Shown: piece after piece, positions 8,004-17,155 of the stretch
Layout of the letters: each line of letters starts with the position of its first letter
Numbering within the stretch: position 1 is the stretch's first letter
DNA from: Peptococcaceae bacterium
GTDB taxonomy: Bacteria; Bacillota; Dehalobacteriia; UBA4068; UBA4997
Assembly: GCA_022797295.1 (NCBI GenBank)
Contig: JAAWKH010000005.1
Span: 1 to 64,000, forward strand
DNA: 64,000 bases
Direction: 5' to 3'
Notes under the pieces: generated by a model
The model's database searches: none
What the model was told of the DNA's origin: nothing
Seen by the model: the letters and a program-made list of their open reading frames with translations, nothing else
Translations under genes and position numbers: made by a program

Positions 8004-9302
8004 CTAATAAACTTTGCTATTTTCTTCAATCAATGCCAAAACAGCCGCCAAAGCGTCATCCGCCACAATATCAGGCTCAGTTCCGGTTTCCATATTACAG
8101 CTGCCGTCGCTGTTTAAGCAATATTCAACGTCAAATTGCACAAGCAAGTGAGTATTAGGCAATTCAAAGAATATGCCGCCGCCGCTGTTGGAACCGCCTG
8201 TAGGCTGACCAACTAACGTTGCAAAACCGGTTTGCTTGCAAAAAACGGCAAATGATTCCGCTGAGGAATATACTTGTGGGCCAACCAAAAGCCAGATTTG
8301 GCCGTTAAAATGTTCAGAAGCAGTTTCCGGCTCAATTTGCACAAGTATTTCCCTGGCCAACGTTAAATCTGCCAAATCCTCCTGCTGGATATTAGGCATA
8401 TCTGCAAAGTTTTGCACCTCTTCGGCCGATAATGCCGAATCGGCATAATCTGAACCATAAAATTGGCGCGTTAAATCCGTATCACGCATTAATCTTAGCA
8501 AGCGACTTTGCAAGGAACTTGTAATATTAGGGCTAACAAATGCCTTTTCCCAATAAGTAGTGTTACCGCCGCCGTTTTCTCTAATATCAATAATCAAATT
8601 ATCACAATCAGCAGCGGTTTGCATAAAAGCCTGAATTTGCGGAATATCATCTGAAATAAAATTATCCGCAAAGGAATATACGCAAATATAAGCCGTTTTA
8701 GCATCAGGGCCCATTATTTGCATATCCAGATTCTTCGGCAGTTCGTCCGTAGTTTCCGTATCGGATTGATTATCAGTCAAACCGGCCTGCTCAAGCCAAA
8801 GCTCCATTAAATAATCATAATAATTATAAAACTCGGCAACCTCCGGCTGTTCAAGAACCGCCAACCACGGTTTAAGTTCCGGCATTTCTTCAGCATAAAG
8901 CTTATATAACGCCAAATCATCCCGATAAAAATCCGCATTAACAATGCTGACGTGACCAACCTCACCACAGGTTTCATAAAGACTACTTGCCACAATTTCT
9001 AAAAACTCCAACATTAGCAAATCGCCTGTTTGTTCTGAATTTTGCAGCTGCTCACGATATTTGGCAATTACCTCCTTATAATAATCTGAATTATCAGGCT
9101 GGCTACGTTCAAGTACACCCCAAAAGGGATAGCTTTCCTGCATATTTTGCCACATAACGTCATAATCAGCCAACAGCTCATCACGCGTAAGCTGCTGCGC
9201 AGCAAAAGTTTGCTTATCTTGATTTTCCTGTTGCTGACAAGCTGCTAAGATCAGCGAACAACAAACAATCAATAAAACATACAGCATTTTTTTGATTTTC
9301 AT
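8004..9302 (-). CDS. S41-family peptidase lipoprotein
   Basis: A 432-residue protein with a lipoprotein signal peptide (lipobox LAAC, Cys22), so it is anchored on the outer face of the membrane. The C-terminal half fits the S41 (tail-specific protease) fold: LIIDIRENGGGNTTYW, then the catalytic Ser in PQVYSSAESFA and the following GQPTGGSNSGG loop. No PDZ domain is obvious. It is the first gene of the operon with blaI and blaR1 and has both BlaI operators at its promoter, so it is the likely regulated effector. Its substrate is unknown. AGGAGG precedes the ATG. Confidence 0.8.
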   Translation of the reverse strand: MKIKKMLYVLLIVCCSLILAACQQQENQDKQTFAAQQLTRDELLADYDVMWQNMQESYPFWGVLERSQPDNSDYYKEVIAKYREQLQNSEQTGDLLMLEFLEIVASSLYETCGEVGHVSIVNADFYRDDLALYKLYAEEMPELKPWLAVLEQPEVAEFYNYYDYLMELWLEQAGLTDNQSDTETTDELPKNLDMQIMGPDAKTAYICVYSFADNFISDDIPQIQAFMQTAADCDNLIIDIRENGGGNTTYWEKAFVSPNITSSLQSRLLRLMRDTDLTRQFYGSDYADSALSAEEVQNFADMPNIQQEDLADLTLAREILVQIEPETASEHFNGQIWLLVGPQVYSSAESFAVFCKQTGFATLVGQPTGGSNSGGGIFFELPNTHLLVQFDVEYCLNSDGSCNMETGTEPDIVADDALAAVLALIEENSKVY

Positions 9303-9322
9303 GAAAATCCTCCTAACACTCT

Positions 9323-9359
9323 TCTACATCTATAGACAATTATATTCTACACTTGTAGA
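9323..9359. promoter_or_regulatory. Two BlaI-type operators
   Basis: TCTACATCTATAGA (9323-9336, one mismatch) and TCTACACTTGTAGA (9346-9359, perfect 6-bp arms) are TACA/TGTA dyads of the BlaI/MecI class. Their centres are 23 bp apart, about two helical turns. The second overlaps the -10 element and the other lies near the start site, a typical layout for repression. Confidence 0.82.
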
Positions 9360-9372
9360 CGATATTTGTCAA
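9344..9372 (-). promoter_or_regulatory. Promoter of the S41-blaI-blaR1 operon
   Basis: TTGACA (9372-9367) and TAGAAT (9349-9344) are spaced by 17 bases on the minus strand. The -10 element is embedded in the perfect BlaI dyad. Confidence 0.8.
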
Positions 9373-9439
9373 CCCTTTTTTCACAAAAAAACGCCGCTCC
9401 CTTAAAAAAGAGAACGACGTTTAATATTACAAAGCTGAT

Positions 9440-10213
9440 TTACTCGCCCTTAAAATTGGGCTGGCGTTTTTCCGCAAAGGCGGCCAGGCCCTCCTTGCAA
9501 TCCGCACTAACCACCAGCTTGCCCTGCACGGCAGCCTCAGCCTCCAGCAGCTCCGCCAGGGAGAGGTTGCCGGTTTCATTCAGCAGCTTTTTGCAGTTCT
9601 GCAAGGAAAGCGGCGCGCGCTGCGCCAGCTGCACGGCGTATTTTTCGGTGGCCGCGGCCAATTCCTCCGCCGGATAGATGGCATTAACAAAGCCCAGCTC
9701 CTTGCCCTCTTCCGCAGTGATAGGCAAAGCCTCAAACATAGCCTGTTTAGCCCGCCAGATGCCAATAGCGCGCGGCAGGAAGTAATGCCCGCCACAATCC
9801 GGCACCAAGCCAATATTGCTAAAGCTTTGGATAAACTTCACCCCAGCCGCTGCAAAAACCAAATCGCAAGCCAACGCCAAATTAAAACCGGCCCCAGCCG
9901 CCACGCCGTTTACCATTGCAATAACTGGCTTACGACAATTAAACAGAGCCTCGCTGGTTTTGCCGGCCGCCTGCACAAAGGCCACTGCATCCTCCTCCTG
10001 CTCCAACGCTTTCAAGGAAGCCAAATCACCACCGGCACAAAAAGCGCGGCCCTGGCCGGAAAATACAATCACCCGCACTTCAGGGTCAGCCTCCAACTGC
10101 GCCACAGCCTCCACAACGTCCGCTGCCAGCTCTGCCGTCAGGCTGTTCAGTGAATCCGGCCGGTTTAGATACAACCAGCCTACGCCTTGCCTTTTTTCCG
10201 TCAATACCAACAT
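9440..10213 (-). CDS. Enoyl-CoA hydratase/isomerase family protein (PaaG-like)
   Basis: A 257-residue crotonase-fold protein. The oxyanion-hole segment AFCAGGDL and the helix SNIGLVPDCGG are present. The usual hydratase Glu (in PEI) is replaced (SFSNIG), while Asp in LVPDCGG is kept, the pattern of PaaG-type isomerases rather than true hydratases. It probably shifts a double bond or isomerises an acyl-CoA; the substrate is unknown. No other beta-oxidation or phenylacetate genes are nearby, so context gives no pathway. It ends the leftward run that starts with purE, 24 bases after the deaminase fusion. Confidence 0.82.
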   Translation of the reverse strand: MLVLTEKRQGVGWLYLNRPDSLNSLTAELAADVVEAVAQLEADPEVRVIVFSGQGRAFCAGGDLASLKALEQEEDAVAFVQAAGKTSEALFNCRKPVIAMVNGVAAGAGFNLALACDLVFAAAGVKFIQSFSNIGLVPDCGGHYFLPRAIGIWRAKQAMFEALPITAEEGKELGFVNAIYPAEELAAATEKYAVQLAQRAPLSLQNCKKLLNETGNLSLAELLEAEAAVQGKLVVSADCKEGLAAFAEKRQPNFKGE

Positions 10214-10237
10214 GTTAAAACCCTCCCTTAAAATATA

Positions 10238-11029
10238 TTAATATAACTGGCCTGCCCGCTGCTGATAAACAGCAAAAACCTGCTGACAAGCCTCGCGGTC
10301 AAGCTCCAGCATTTCCAACGGCGCCGCACCGCGGCCAGCCAAAAAATCATAAATATATTCATCTCGGAAACCAATGGCCGCCGCATCCTCTCGAGTGCAA
10401 CCATATACAACCCGGCTTATATTGGCCCAAATAATCGCCGCTAAACACATCGGACAAGGCTCGCAGGAGGTGTAAAGCGTACATCCCTGCAAATCATGAC
10501 TGCCAATTTTAGCGCAAGCTGCCCGAATGGCCATAATTTCCGCGTGGGCGGTTGGGTCATGACCAATCAGCACCTGATTGTGCGCCTCTGCCAAAATCTG
10601 GCCGTCAGCGTCAACCACCACTGCGCCAAAGGGGCCGCCCTCGCCAGCAGCACTGCCCTGCGCCGCTTCTTGCCGGGCCAAAGCCAGCATTTCTTTATCC
10701 CAAGCCAAGGCCTCTGCTTTTGCCACCATTATATGCACCCTTTCCTTTTCCTCCGCCCACAAGCGCGGGCAAGCCTCCGTCAAAGTCAACCGTCCTTTGG
10801 CCAGGCGCAACTTTTTGGCTGGCGGCAACTGTTTAACCAAAACTTCGGCCCGTCGGGCCAATCGGGCGTTAGGCAACTCTGCCGCCCACAGCAAACGCAC
10901 CGGCCGCCGTTGCTTAGTATATTTAGCGCCTTGCCCGGCGTTATGCTGAGCCACTCGGCGACGTAAATCCAATGTAAACCCGGTATACATTGTATTATCC
11001 CGGCATTTCAAAATATAAACAAACGCCAT
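10238..11029 (-). CDS. GIY-YIG nuclease (UPF0213) fused to a guanine/cytidine-type deaminase
   Basis: One 263-residue frame holds two domains. Residues 1-80 are a UPF0213-type GIY-YIG domain (FVYILKCRDNTMYTGFT, RRVAQHN, GAKYTK). Residues 101-263 are a zinc-dependent nucleobase deaminase with HAEI as ligand and catalytic Glu and CEPCPMC as the other ligands, most like guanine deaminase. The two are normally separate proteins. An internal ATG at 10729 (residue 101) is preceded by GGAAAGGG, so the deaminase may also be made alone. It follows purD directly, which fits a purine-salvage role for the deaminase domain. The function of the nuclease half is unknown. Confidence 0.8.
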   Translation of the reverse strand: MAFVYILKCRDNTMYTGFTLDLRRRVAQHNAGQGAKYTKQRRPVRLLWAAELPNARLARRAEVLVKQLPPAKKLRLAKGRLTLTEACPRLWAEEKERVHIMVAKAEALAWDKEMLALARQEAAQGSAAGEGGPFGAVVVDADGQILAEAHNQVLIGHDPTAHAEIMAIRAACAKIGSHDLQGCTLYTSCEPCPMCLAAIIWANISRVVYGCTREDAAAIGFRDEYIYDFLAGRGAAPLEMLELDREACQQVFAVYQQRAGQLY

Positions 11030-11040
11030 TTTTTCAACAG

Positions 11041-12324
11041 CTACTTTTGAGCAATTCTTTTCAATGCTTTAGCGCCAATATCCCGCCGACAGAAACAATC
11101 CGGCCAGCTAATCAAATCAACCGCAATATAAGCTTTATCAATAGCCTGTTGAATTGTCGGCGCACAGGCCGTCACACCCAGCACACGGCCGCCGTCAGTC
11201 ATCACCTGCTGACCCACAAATTTGGTTCCGGCATGAAAAACCACCGTATCCGCCTGCTCGGCGGCCGGCTCCAGGCCAGTGATTGGCAACCCTTTAGCAT
11301 AAGAACCAGGATAGCCGCCGCTAGCCATCACCACACAAACAGCAGCTTCATCGGCCCATTCCAGAGCGCACTCCTGCAAGCGTTCATCAACCACCGCCAG
11401 CATAATCTCCACCAAATCAGATTTTAAACGCATCAAAACCGCCTGCGTTTCAGGGTCGCCAAAACGTGCATTAAACTCCAGCACTTTAACTCCCTGCGAA
11501 GTCAACATCAAGCCAGCATAAAGCACTCCTTTATAGATGCGGCCCTCCTTACGCATACCATCCACAGCCGGCTGCAAAACCTGGTGTAAAACTTGCTCAG
11601 CCAGCTCAGACGTGTAAATCGGAGCAGGAGAATAAGCCCCCATACCACCAGTGTTCGGGCCTTGGTCATCATCAAAAACCCGTTTGTGATCCTGGGCTGA
11701 AACCATTGGTAGCACTGTTTGGCCATCACTGAAAGCCAGCACGCTGACTTCCTCACCCTCCAAATATTCTTCAATAACCACTCTGGCGCCAGCCTCGCCA
11801 AAAGCATTGCCGGAAAGCATTGCCTCCACAGCTTCCACAGCTTCGGCCTGCGTCATCGCCACCACCACGCCTTTGCCGGCCGCCAAACCATCGGCTTTAA
11901 CCACAATCGGCGCCGGGTGCTCCGCCAGATAAGCCAACGCTGCTTCCTTATCCTCAAAAGCCGCATATTTAGCTGTAGGAATACCATATTTTTCCATAAT
12001 TTCCTTGGCCAGAGCCTTGCTGCCCTCCAGCATTGCCGCCTTTTGGCTGGGGCCAAAGATTTTCAAACCAGCCGCCGTAAACTTATCCACAATGCCTGCC
12101 GCCAGAGGAGCCTCCGGGCCGACTACCGTTAGCCCAATATCTTCCGCTTGTGCAAATTCCAGCAACATATCCACCGCGTCCGCCGGTATATTTACACATT
12201 CTGCCAGCTCAGCAATGCCGGCGTTGCCAGGCGCACAGTAAATATGTTCTGCCAAATGGCTTTGCGCAAGCTTCCAAACAATGGCGTGCTCACGGCCGCC
12301 GCCACCAACAACCAAAATTTTCAT
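11041..12324 (-). CDS. purD: Phosphoribosylamine--glycine ligase
   Basis: This 427-residue ATP-grasp enzyme makes GAR from phosphoribosylamine, glycine and ATP, the second step of purine synthesis. The N-terminal GGGGREHAIVWKL, the PIVVKADGLAAGKGV ATP-grasp motif and the FNARFGDPETQ motif are all present. It is the last recognisable purine gene of the operon and follows purH by about 56 bases. Confidence 0.97.
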   Translation of the reverse strand: MKILVVGGGGREHAIVWKLAQSHLAEHIYCAPGNAGIAELAECVNIPADAVDMLLEFAQAEDIGLTVVGPEAPLAAGIVDKFTAAGLKIFGPSQKAAMLEGSKALAKEIMEKYGIPTAKYAAFEDKEAALAYLAEHPAPIVVKADGLAAGKGVVVAMTQAEAVEAVEAMLSGNAFGEAGARVVIEEYLEGEEVSVLAFSDGQTVLPMVSAQDHKRVFDDDQGPNTGGMGAYSPAPIYTSELAEQVLHQVLQPAVDGMRKEGRIYKGVLYAGLMLTSQGVKVLEFNARFGDPETQAVLMRLKSDLVEIMLAVVDERLQECALEWADEAAVCVVMASGGYPGSYAKGLPITGLEPAAEQADTVVFHAGTKFVGQQVMTDGGRVLGVTACAPTIQQAIDKAYIAVDLISWPDCFCRRDIGAKALKRIAQK

Positions 12325-12380
12325 AATATATTATCTCCTTAATAAAAGCAATTAAGAAATGAAGCTATTAATAATTTAGT

Positions 12381-13919
12381 TTAATAATGGAAATGACGTA
12401 CTCCAGTAAACACCATAGCAATGTTGGCCTCATTAGCAGCCGAAATAGAAATAGCGTCATAAATGGAACCGCCTGGCTGGACAATAGCCGTTATACCGTG
12501 TTTAGCGCAAGCATCCACCGTATCCCGGAAAGTAAAGAAAGCGTCTGAAGCCATAACCGCGCCAAAACTGCGATGCTGAGCGGAATTAAAGGCCATATCC
12601 ACCGAGCTAATACGGCTCATCTGGCCGGCGCCCACGCCAATCACCTGATAATCCTTGGCCAAAACTACCGCGTTTGATTTCACATGTTTGGCAACCGTCA
12701 TTGCAAACTGCATTTGAGCAATTTCCTCAGGGGTCGGTTCCCGATGGGTCATCACTCGCATAAACTCATTCTTAATCGGAGCCGTATCCATTTCCTGCAA
12801 CAACAGGCCGCCTTTAATTGGATAAAAAGCTATACCTGAATTGTAAGTGTCCAATCCAGCCACCGTCAATAAACGCAGCTTAGGCTTTTCCGCCAAAATA
12901 GCCAGAGCCTCCTCAGAAAACGACGGCGCAATGATTGCCTCCAAAAAAACCTTGTTCATTTCCAGGGCACAGGTCACGTCAACCTCCCTATTTACGGCCA
13001 CAATGCCGCCGTAGGAAGCCAGAGTGTCGCCCTCATAGGCTTTCAACCAAGCTTCACGAATATCCGCGCCCAAACCTACACCGCAAGGGTTAGTGTGCTT
13101 GATAATGGTAGCGGCTGGCTCGGCAAATTCCCGCACCACCTCCATTGCCGCATCCAAATCCAAAGTGTTGTTATAGGAAAGCTGCAAACCGGTTAGCTGC
13201 ACCGCCTGACCAACACCTTGTTCATCATCGCCAAAGCGGCTGTAAAGAGCAGCCCGCTGCTGAGCATTTTCGCCATAACGCAATTCCTGCCGTTTTTCAG
13301 CCAGCAACAGAAAATTATCTGGAAAGTCTTCTTTAATCCCAGTCTGTTTTTGCAGATATGTGGTAATAAATGTATCATATTCAGCGGTATGCCGAAAAGC
13401 CTCCGCCGAAAGCTGCAAACGATACGCCTCATCCACCGCGCCATCCTGCAATCGTTGCAGCACCTCTTGATATTTGCCAGGGTTAGTAACCACAGTTACA
13501 TATTGATAATTTTTGGCAGCCGCCCGAATCATTGAAGGGCCGCCAATATCAATATTTTCAATAGCCTCGGCCAGCTCAACACCTGGCTTGCTGATGGTTT
13601 GGCGGAATGGATAAAGGTTTACAACCACCAAATCAATCGGTGTAATGTTATGCTCCTCCAACTGCGCCAAGTGCTCTGGTGTGCGCATTGCCAAAATGCC
13701 GCCGTGAATACGCGGATTTAGCGTTTTTACCCGGCCGTCCAAAATTTCCGGAAAACCGGTTACTTCACTAACATAGGTTACTGGGATTCCCGCCTCTTTA
13801 ATCGTTTGATAGGTACCGCCGGTAGAGACCAGCTCAAAATCCATTTTTACCAGCTCTTTGGCAAATTCTAAAATCCCGGTTTTATCTGAAACACTAATAA
13901 TAGCCCTTCTGGAAGCCAT
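12381..13919 (-). CDS. purH: Bifunctional AICAR transformylase/IMP cyclohydrolase
   Basis: A 512-residue bifunctional enzyme for the last two steps to IMP. The N-terminal MGS-like cyclohydrolase domain (SVSDKTGILEFAKEL, STGGTYQTI) covers about residues 1-190; the AICAR formyltransferase domain follows, with KHTNPCG and the C-terminal DAFFTFRDTVD and QPGGSIYD. Length is normal. It is preceded by purN with 35 bases between them. Confidence 0.97.
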   Translation of the reverse strand: MASRRAIISVSDKTGILEFAKELVKMDFELVSTGGTYQTIKEAGIPVTYVSEVTGFPEILDGRVKTLNPRIHGGILAMRTPEHLAQLEEHNITPIDLVVVNLYPFRQTISKPGVELAEAIENIDIGGPSMIRAAAKNYQYVTVVTNPGKYQEVLQRLQDGAVDEAYRLQLSAEAFRHTAEYDTFITTYLQKQTGIKEDFPDNFLLLAEKRQELRYGENAQQRAALYSRFGDDEQGVGQAVQLTGLQLSYNNTLDLDAAMEVVREFAEPAATIIKHTNPCGVGLGADIREAWLKAYEGDTLASYGGIVAVNREVDVTCALEMNKVFLEAIIAPSFSEEALAILAEKPKLRLLTVAGLDTYNSGIAFYPIKGGLLLQEMDTAPIKNEFMRVMTHREPTPEEIAQMQFAMTVAKHVKSNAVVLAKDYQVIGVGAGQMSRISSVDMAFNSAQHRSFGAVMASDAFFTFRDTVDACAKHGITAIVQPGGSIYDAISISAANEANIAMVFTGVRHFHY

Positions 13920-13954
13920 AAAATTACCCCTCCTGCATTTTCAATTTAGATTTC

Positions 13955-14566
13955 TTATTCAGCTATACGCACCCGACGTCCCTCAATATGCAGCTTGCCC
14001 TCTGCCAAAAGACGCAAAGCCAGCGGATAAATGATATGCTCCTGCTCTAAAATGCGGGCAGCCAAACTGTCGGCGTCATCATCCTCTAAAACCGGCACCG
14101 GCGCTTGCAAAATAATCGGACCGCTATCCATACCCTCATCCACAAAATGCACCGTGCAACCTGCCACCTTAACGCCATATTCAAAAGCCTGACGCTGTCC
14201 GTGCAAGCCAGGAAAGCTAGGCAGCAATGCCGGATGAATATTTAACACCCGATGCGGAAAAGCCTGCAAAAACACCGGCGTAACCAAACGCATATAACCA
14301 GCCAAAGCCACAGCCTCAGCGCCACTGGCCTTGAGCAAACGCACCAGCTCAGCATCATAATCCTCGCGTGAAGCAAAATCCGCCGGCAGCAAAACCTTGG
14401 TCGGCACACCGGCCGCCTTAGCCCGCTGCAAAGCATAGGCCTGCGGTTTATCGCTCAAAACCAGAGCCAGTTCTACCGGCAAAAATCCAGATTTGATTTC
14501 GTCAATTATCGCTTGCAGATTGGAGCCACTGCCAGAGGCTAGCACAGCAATCTTCAATCTTTCCAC
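13955..14566 (-). CDS. purN: Phosphoribosylglycinamide formyltransferase
   Basis: A 203-residue folate-dependent GAR transformylase. The [14 protein letters not shown] start, the [15 protein letters not shown] motif with the catalytic His, and [15 protein letters not shown] are present. Its start overlaps the purM stop by 13 bases, indicating translational coupling. Confidence 0.96.
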   Translation of the reverse strand: MERLKIAVLASGSGSNLQAIIDEIKSGFLPVELALVLSDKPQAYALQRAKAAGVPTKVLLPADFASREDYDAELVRLLKASGAEAVALAGYMRLVTPVFLQAFPHRVLNIHPALLPSFPGLHGQRQAFEYGVKVAGCTVHFVDEGMDSGPIILQAPVPVLEDDDADSLAARILEQEHIIYPLALRLLAEGKLHIEGRRVRIAE

Positions 14567-15609
14567 GGCTGAACCTCCTTGTCCGTATATTGAATGACCA
14601 CACCGGCTTCATTATCACTGCGTTTGGTCATTTGACCAATCACAACCGCATCAGAACAGCAAGCCTGCACCTTATCAACATCCTCCGGCGCTACAATAAC
14701 CACATACCCAATGCCCATATTAAACACTCGGTGCATCTCCATATACTCAACACCGCCCAAACGCTGAATTAAGCCAAAAATGGCCGGCGCCTGCCAGGCA
14801 GTAGCGTCAATATGAGCGCAAAGCTCTTTAGAATAAACCCGCGGCAAATTTTCCAGCAGACCGCCGCCGGTGATGTGGCACATACCTTTAACCTCCACCT
14901 TTTCCAGCAAAGGCAAAATATCCTTAACATAAATACGCGTTGGAGTCAGCATAGCCTCGCCCACCGTCTGGCCTAACTCCTCCACGTAAGAATTCACATT
15001 CAGGCTTCCATCCAGCAGCACCCGACGAGCCAAGGAGAAACCGTTACTGTGCAAACCGGTGCTGGGCAGGCCCAGCAGAACGTCGCCAGCGGCCACTTTG
15101 TCGCCTGTCAAAACCTTGCTTTTATCAGCCACGCCAACGGCAAAACCGGCAATATCATATTCATCATCTGGATAGAAACCTGGCATTTCGGCAGTTTCAC
15201 CACCAATCAATGCGCAACCAGCCTGCTTGCAGCCCTCAGCCACGCCCTTAACAATCTCAGCCACTTGTTCCGGCACCAATTTGCCCAGGGCAATATAATC
15301 CAGGAAAAACAGCGGCTCCGCACCTTGGGCCAAAATATCGTTAACGCACATCGCCACAGCGTCAATGCCAACAGTGTCGTGCTTATCTAGCAGCTGAGCC
15401 ACCCGCAGCTTGGTGCCCACGCCATCAGTTCCTGAAAGCAACACCGGCTGACGGTATTTTTGCACATTCAGCTCAAAAAGACCGGCAAAACTGCCCAAAT
15501 CCGTCAAAACCTCCGGCCGATAAGTACTCTGCACAAAACCTTTCATCTTTTCCACAGCCAGATTGCCAGCATCAATATCCACGCCGGCGTCTTTATAAGA
15601 AATTGCCAT
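14554..15609 (-). CDS. purM: Phosphoribosylformylglycinamidine cyclo-ligase
   Basis: A 351-residue AIR synthetase, full length. It converts FGAM to AIR using ATP. The segments [34 protein letters not shown] and [12 protein letters not shown] are diagnostic. It lies between purF and purN in the purine operon. purL, purQ and purS, which make its substrate, are not in this window. Confidence 0.97.
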   Translation of the reverse strand: MAISYKDAGVDIDAGNLAVEKMKGFVQSTYRPEVLTDLGSFAGLFELNVQKYRQPVLLSGTDGVGTKLRVAQLLDKHDTVGIDAVAMCVNDILAQGAEPLFFLDYIALGKLVPEQVAEIVKGVAEGCKQAGCALIGGETAEMPGFYPDDEYDIAGFAVGVADKSKVLTGDKVAAGDVLLGLPSTGLHSNGFSLARRVLLDGSLNVNSYVEELGQTVGEAMLTPTRIYVKDILPLLEKVEVKGMCHITGGGLLENLPRVYSKELCAHIDATAWQAPAIFGLIQRLGGVEYMEMHRVFNMGIGYVVIVAPEDVDKVQACCSDAVVIGQMTKRSDNEAGVVIQYTDKEVQPWKD

Positions 15610-15630
15610 TGCAAAACCGCCTCCTGTCTT

Positions 15631-17091
15631 TTATTCTGAAATACTAAAGTTATATTTTTCCTGATCCTTATATTGTTGCTTAGGCACCGGCACCGGATAC
15701 TTACCGCTGAAACAGCCCTCGCAATATTTCAGACCACATTCTTCAATCAATTTAGGAAAATGCTCCGCTTTAAGATAGCCCAAGCTGTCCACCCCAATTT
15801 GCTCAGCCAGCTTGTCCAACGGCACCTTGTTGGCAATCAAATTTTCGGGACGATCCACATCTGTACCAAAATAGCAAGGATATTTAAACGGCGGGGCAGC
15901 AATGCGCAAATGTACTTCCTTAGCGCCGGCAGCCCGCAGGATTTCCACAATTCGCTTGCTGGTAGTGCCGCGCACAATGGAATCATCTAGCATAACCACC
16001 CTTTTGCCGCTGACGGTTTCCCGCAGTGCATTCAGCTTGATTTTTACTGAATTTTCCCGCTGGCTTTGGGTGGGCTGAATAAAGGTACGCGCAATATAAC
16101 GGTTCTTAATAAAACCAACACCATAAGGAATGCCAGATTCCTGCGCGTAACCCAAAGCAGCGTCCACACCGCTATCCGGCACGCCGATTACTACATCAGC
16201 CTCCACCGGATAATCCTGCGCCAACAGGCGCCCAGCCCGCAAGCGAGATTTATGCACGCTCACACCTTCAATAGTCGAATCCGGCCGGGCAAAATAACAA
16301 TACTCAAAAATACAAATGCCACCCTCTGTTTTTCCACAATGTGTGGTAATACTATGCGGGCCTTTTTTATCGATAACCACAATCTCGCCAGGTTTAATAT
16401 CACGTACAAAATCCGCCCCAATACATTCCAAGGCGCAGGATTCTGAAGCCACCAACCAAGCGTCGCCCATACGGCCCAGACAAAGCGGCCGAAAACCATA
16501 AGGATCCCGCACGGCCAGCATTTTATCATCACAGCTTAAAACCAGCGAGTAGGCTCCCTTCAAATGGAACATAGCAATCTCCACAGCAGCCTCCAGGGTT
16601 TCTGTTTGCAACCACTGCTCAATAATCACTGAGCTTATTACTTCAGTGTCTGTGGTTGTCTGAAAAGTAATGCCCTTATGCTCCAAATTGGATTTTAATT
16701 CAGCAGTATTAATCAAATTGCCGTTATGCGCCAGCACCATCAAACCCTTAAAATGACGAGAAAGCAGCGGCTGAGCGTTAAAGCGATAAGGATGACCGGT
16801 GGTGGAATAACGTGTATGACCAATAGCAATCTGACCGCTGCCCAAACCATCCAAATGCTCCCTGGTAAAAACATCAGGCACCAGGCCTAAATCCTTGTGT
16901 AGCGACACCGCCCCATTATTGTTGACGGCAATACCACAGCTTTCCTGACCACGATGTTGTAAGGCATAAAGCGCCATATAAGTTTTTTGCACCACATTGG
17001 TTTTGTTGGTGGCGTCGTAAATACCAAAAACGCCACATTCCTCGTGCAGCTTTTCCCAAGGGGTTTCCCGCTGCCATTGCTCCTTTTGCAT
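15631..17091 (-). CDS. purF: Amidophosphoribosyltransferase
   Basis: The committing enzyme of purine synthesis, about 486 residues. The class II glutamine-amidotransferase Cys lies in EECGVFGIYD, about 18 residues in, implying a short pro-peptide that is removed, as in the Bacillus subtilis enzyme. The PRPP loop VVMLDDSIVRGTTS is intact, and the C-terminal cysteines (CYFGTDVD, CEGCFSG) suit a [4Fe-4S] cluster. ATG 17091 is preferred to ATG 17106 because GAGG lies a normal distance ahead of it. Confidence 0.96.
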   Translation of the reverse strand: MQKEQWQRETPWEKLHEECGVFGIYDATNKTNVVQKTYMALYALQHRGQESCGIAVNNNGAVSLHKDLGLVPDVFTREHLDGLGSGQIAIGHTRYSTTGHPYRFNAQPLLSRHFKGLMVLAHNGNLINTAELKSNLEHKGITFQTTTDTEVISSVIIEQWLQTETLEAAVEIAMFHLKGAYSLVLSCDDKMLAVRDPYGFRPLCLGRMGDAWLVASESCALECIGADFVRDIKPGEIVVIDKKGPHSITTHCGKTEGGICIFEYCYFARPDSTIEGVSVHKSRLRAGRLLAQDYPVEADVVIGVPDSGVDAALGYAQESGIPYGVGFIKNRYIARTFIQPTQSQRENSVKIKLNALRETVSGKRVVMLDDSIVRGTTSKRIVEILRAAGAKEVHLRIAAPPFKYPCYFGTDVDRPENLIANKVPLDKLAEQIGVDSLGYLKAEHFPKLIEECGLKYCEGCFSGKYPVPVPKQQYKDQEKYNFSISE

Positions 17092-17155
17092 TTTATCGTA
17101 CCTCATTTCCCCAATTAACCTGGCCTTGCGGCCTTAATCCCAATAATATATAAAC

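Noticed and set aside
9387-9421. Terminator hairpin after the enoyl-CoA isomerase gene
   Set aside because: The arms AAACGCCGCTC and GAGAACGACGTTT pair with a mismatch at nearly every third base, so the stem is too weak to call confidently.
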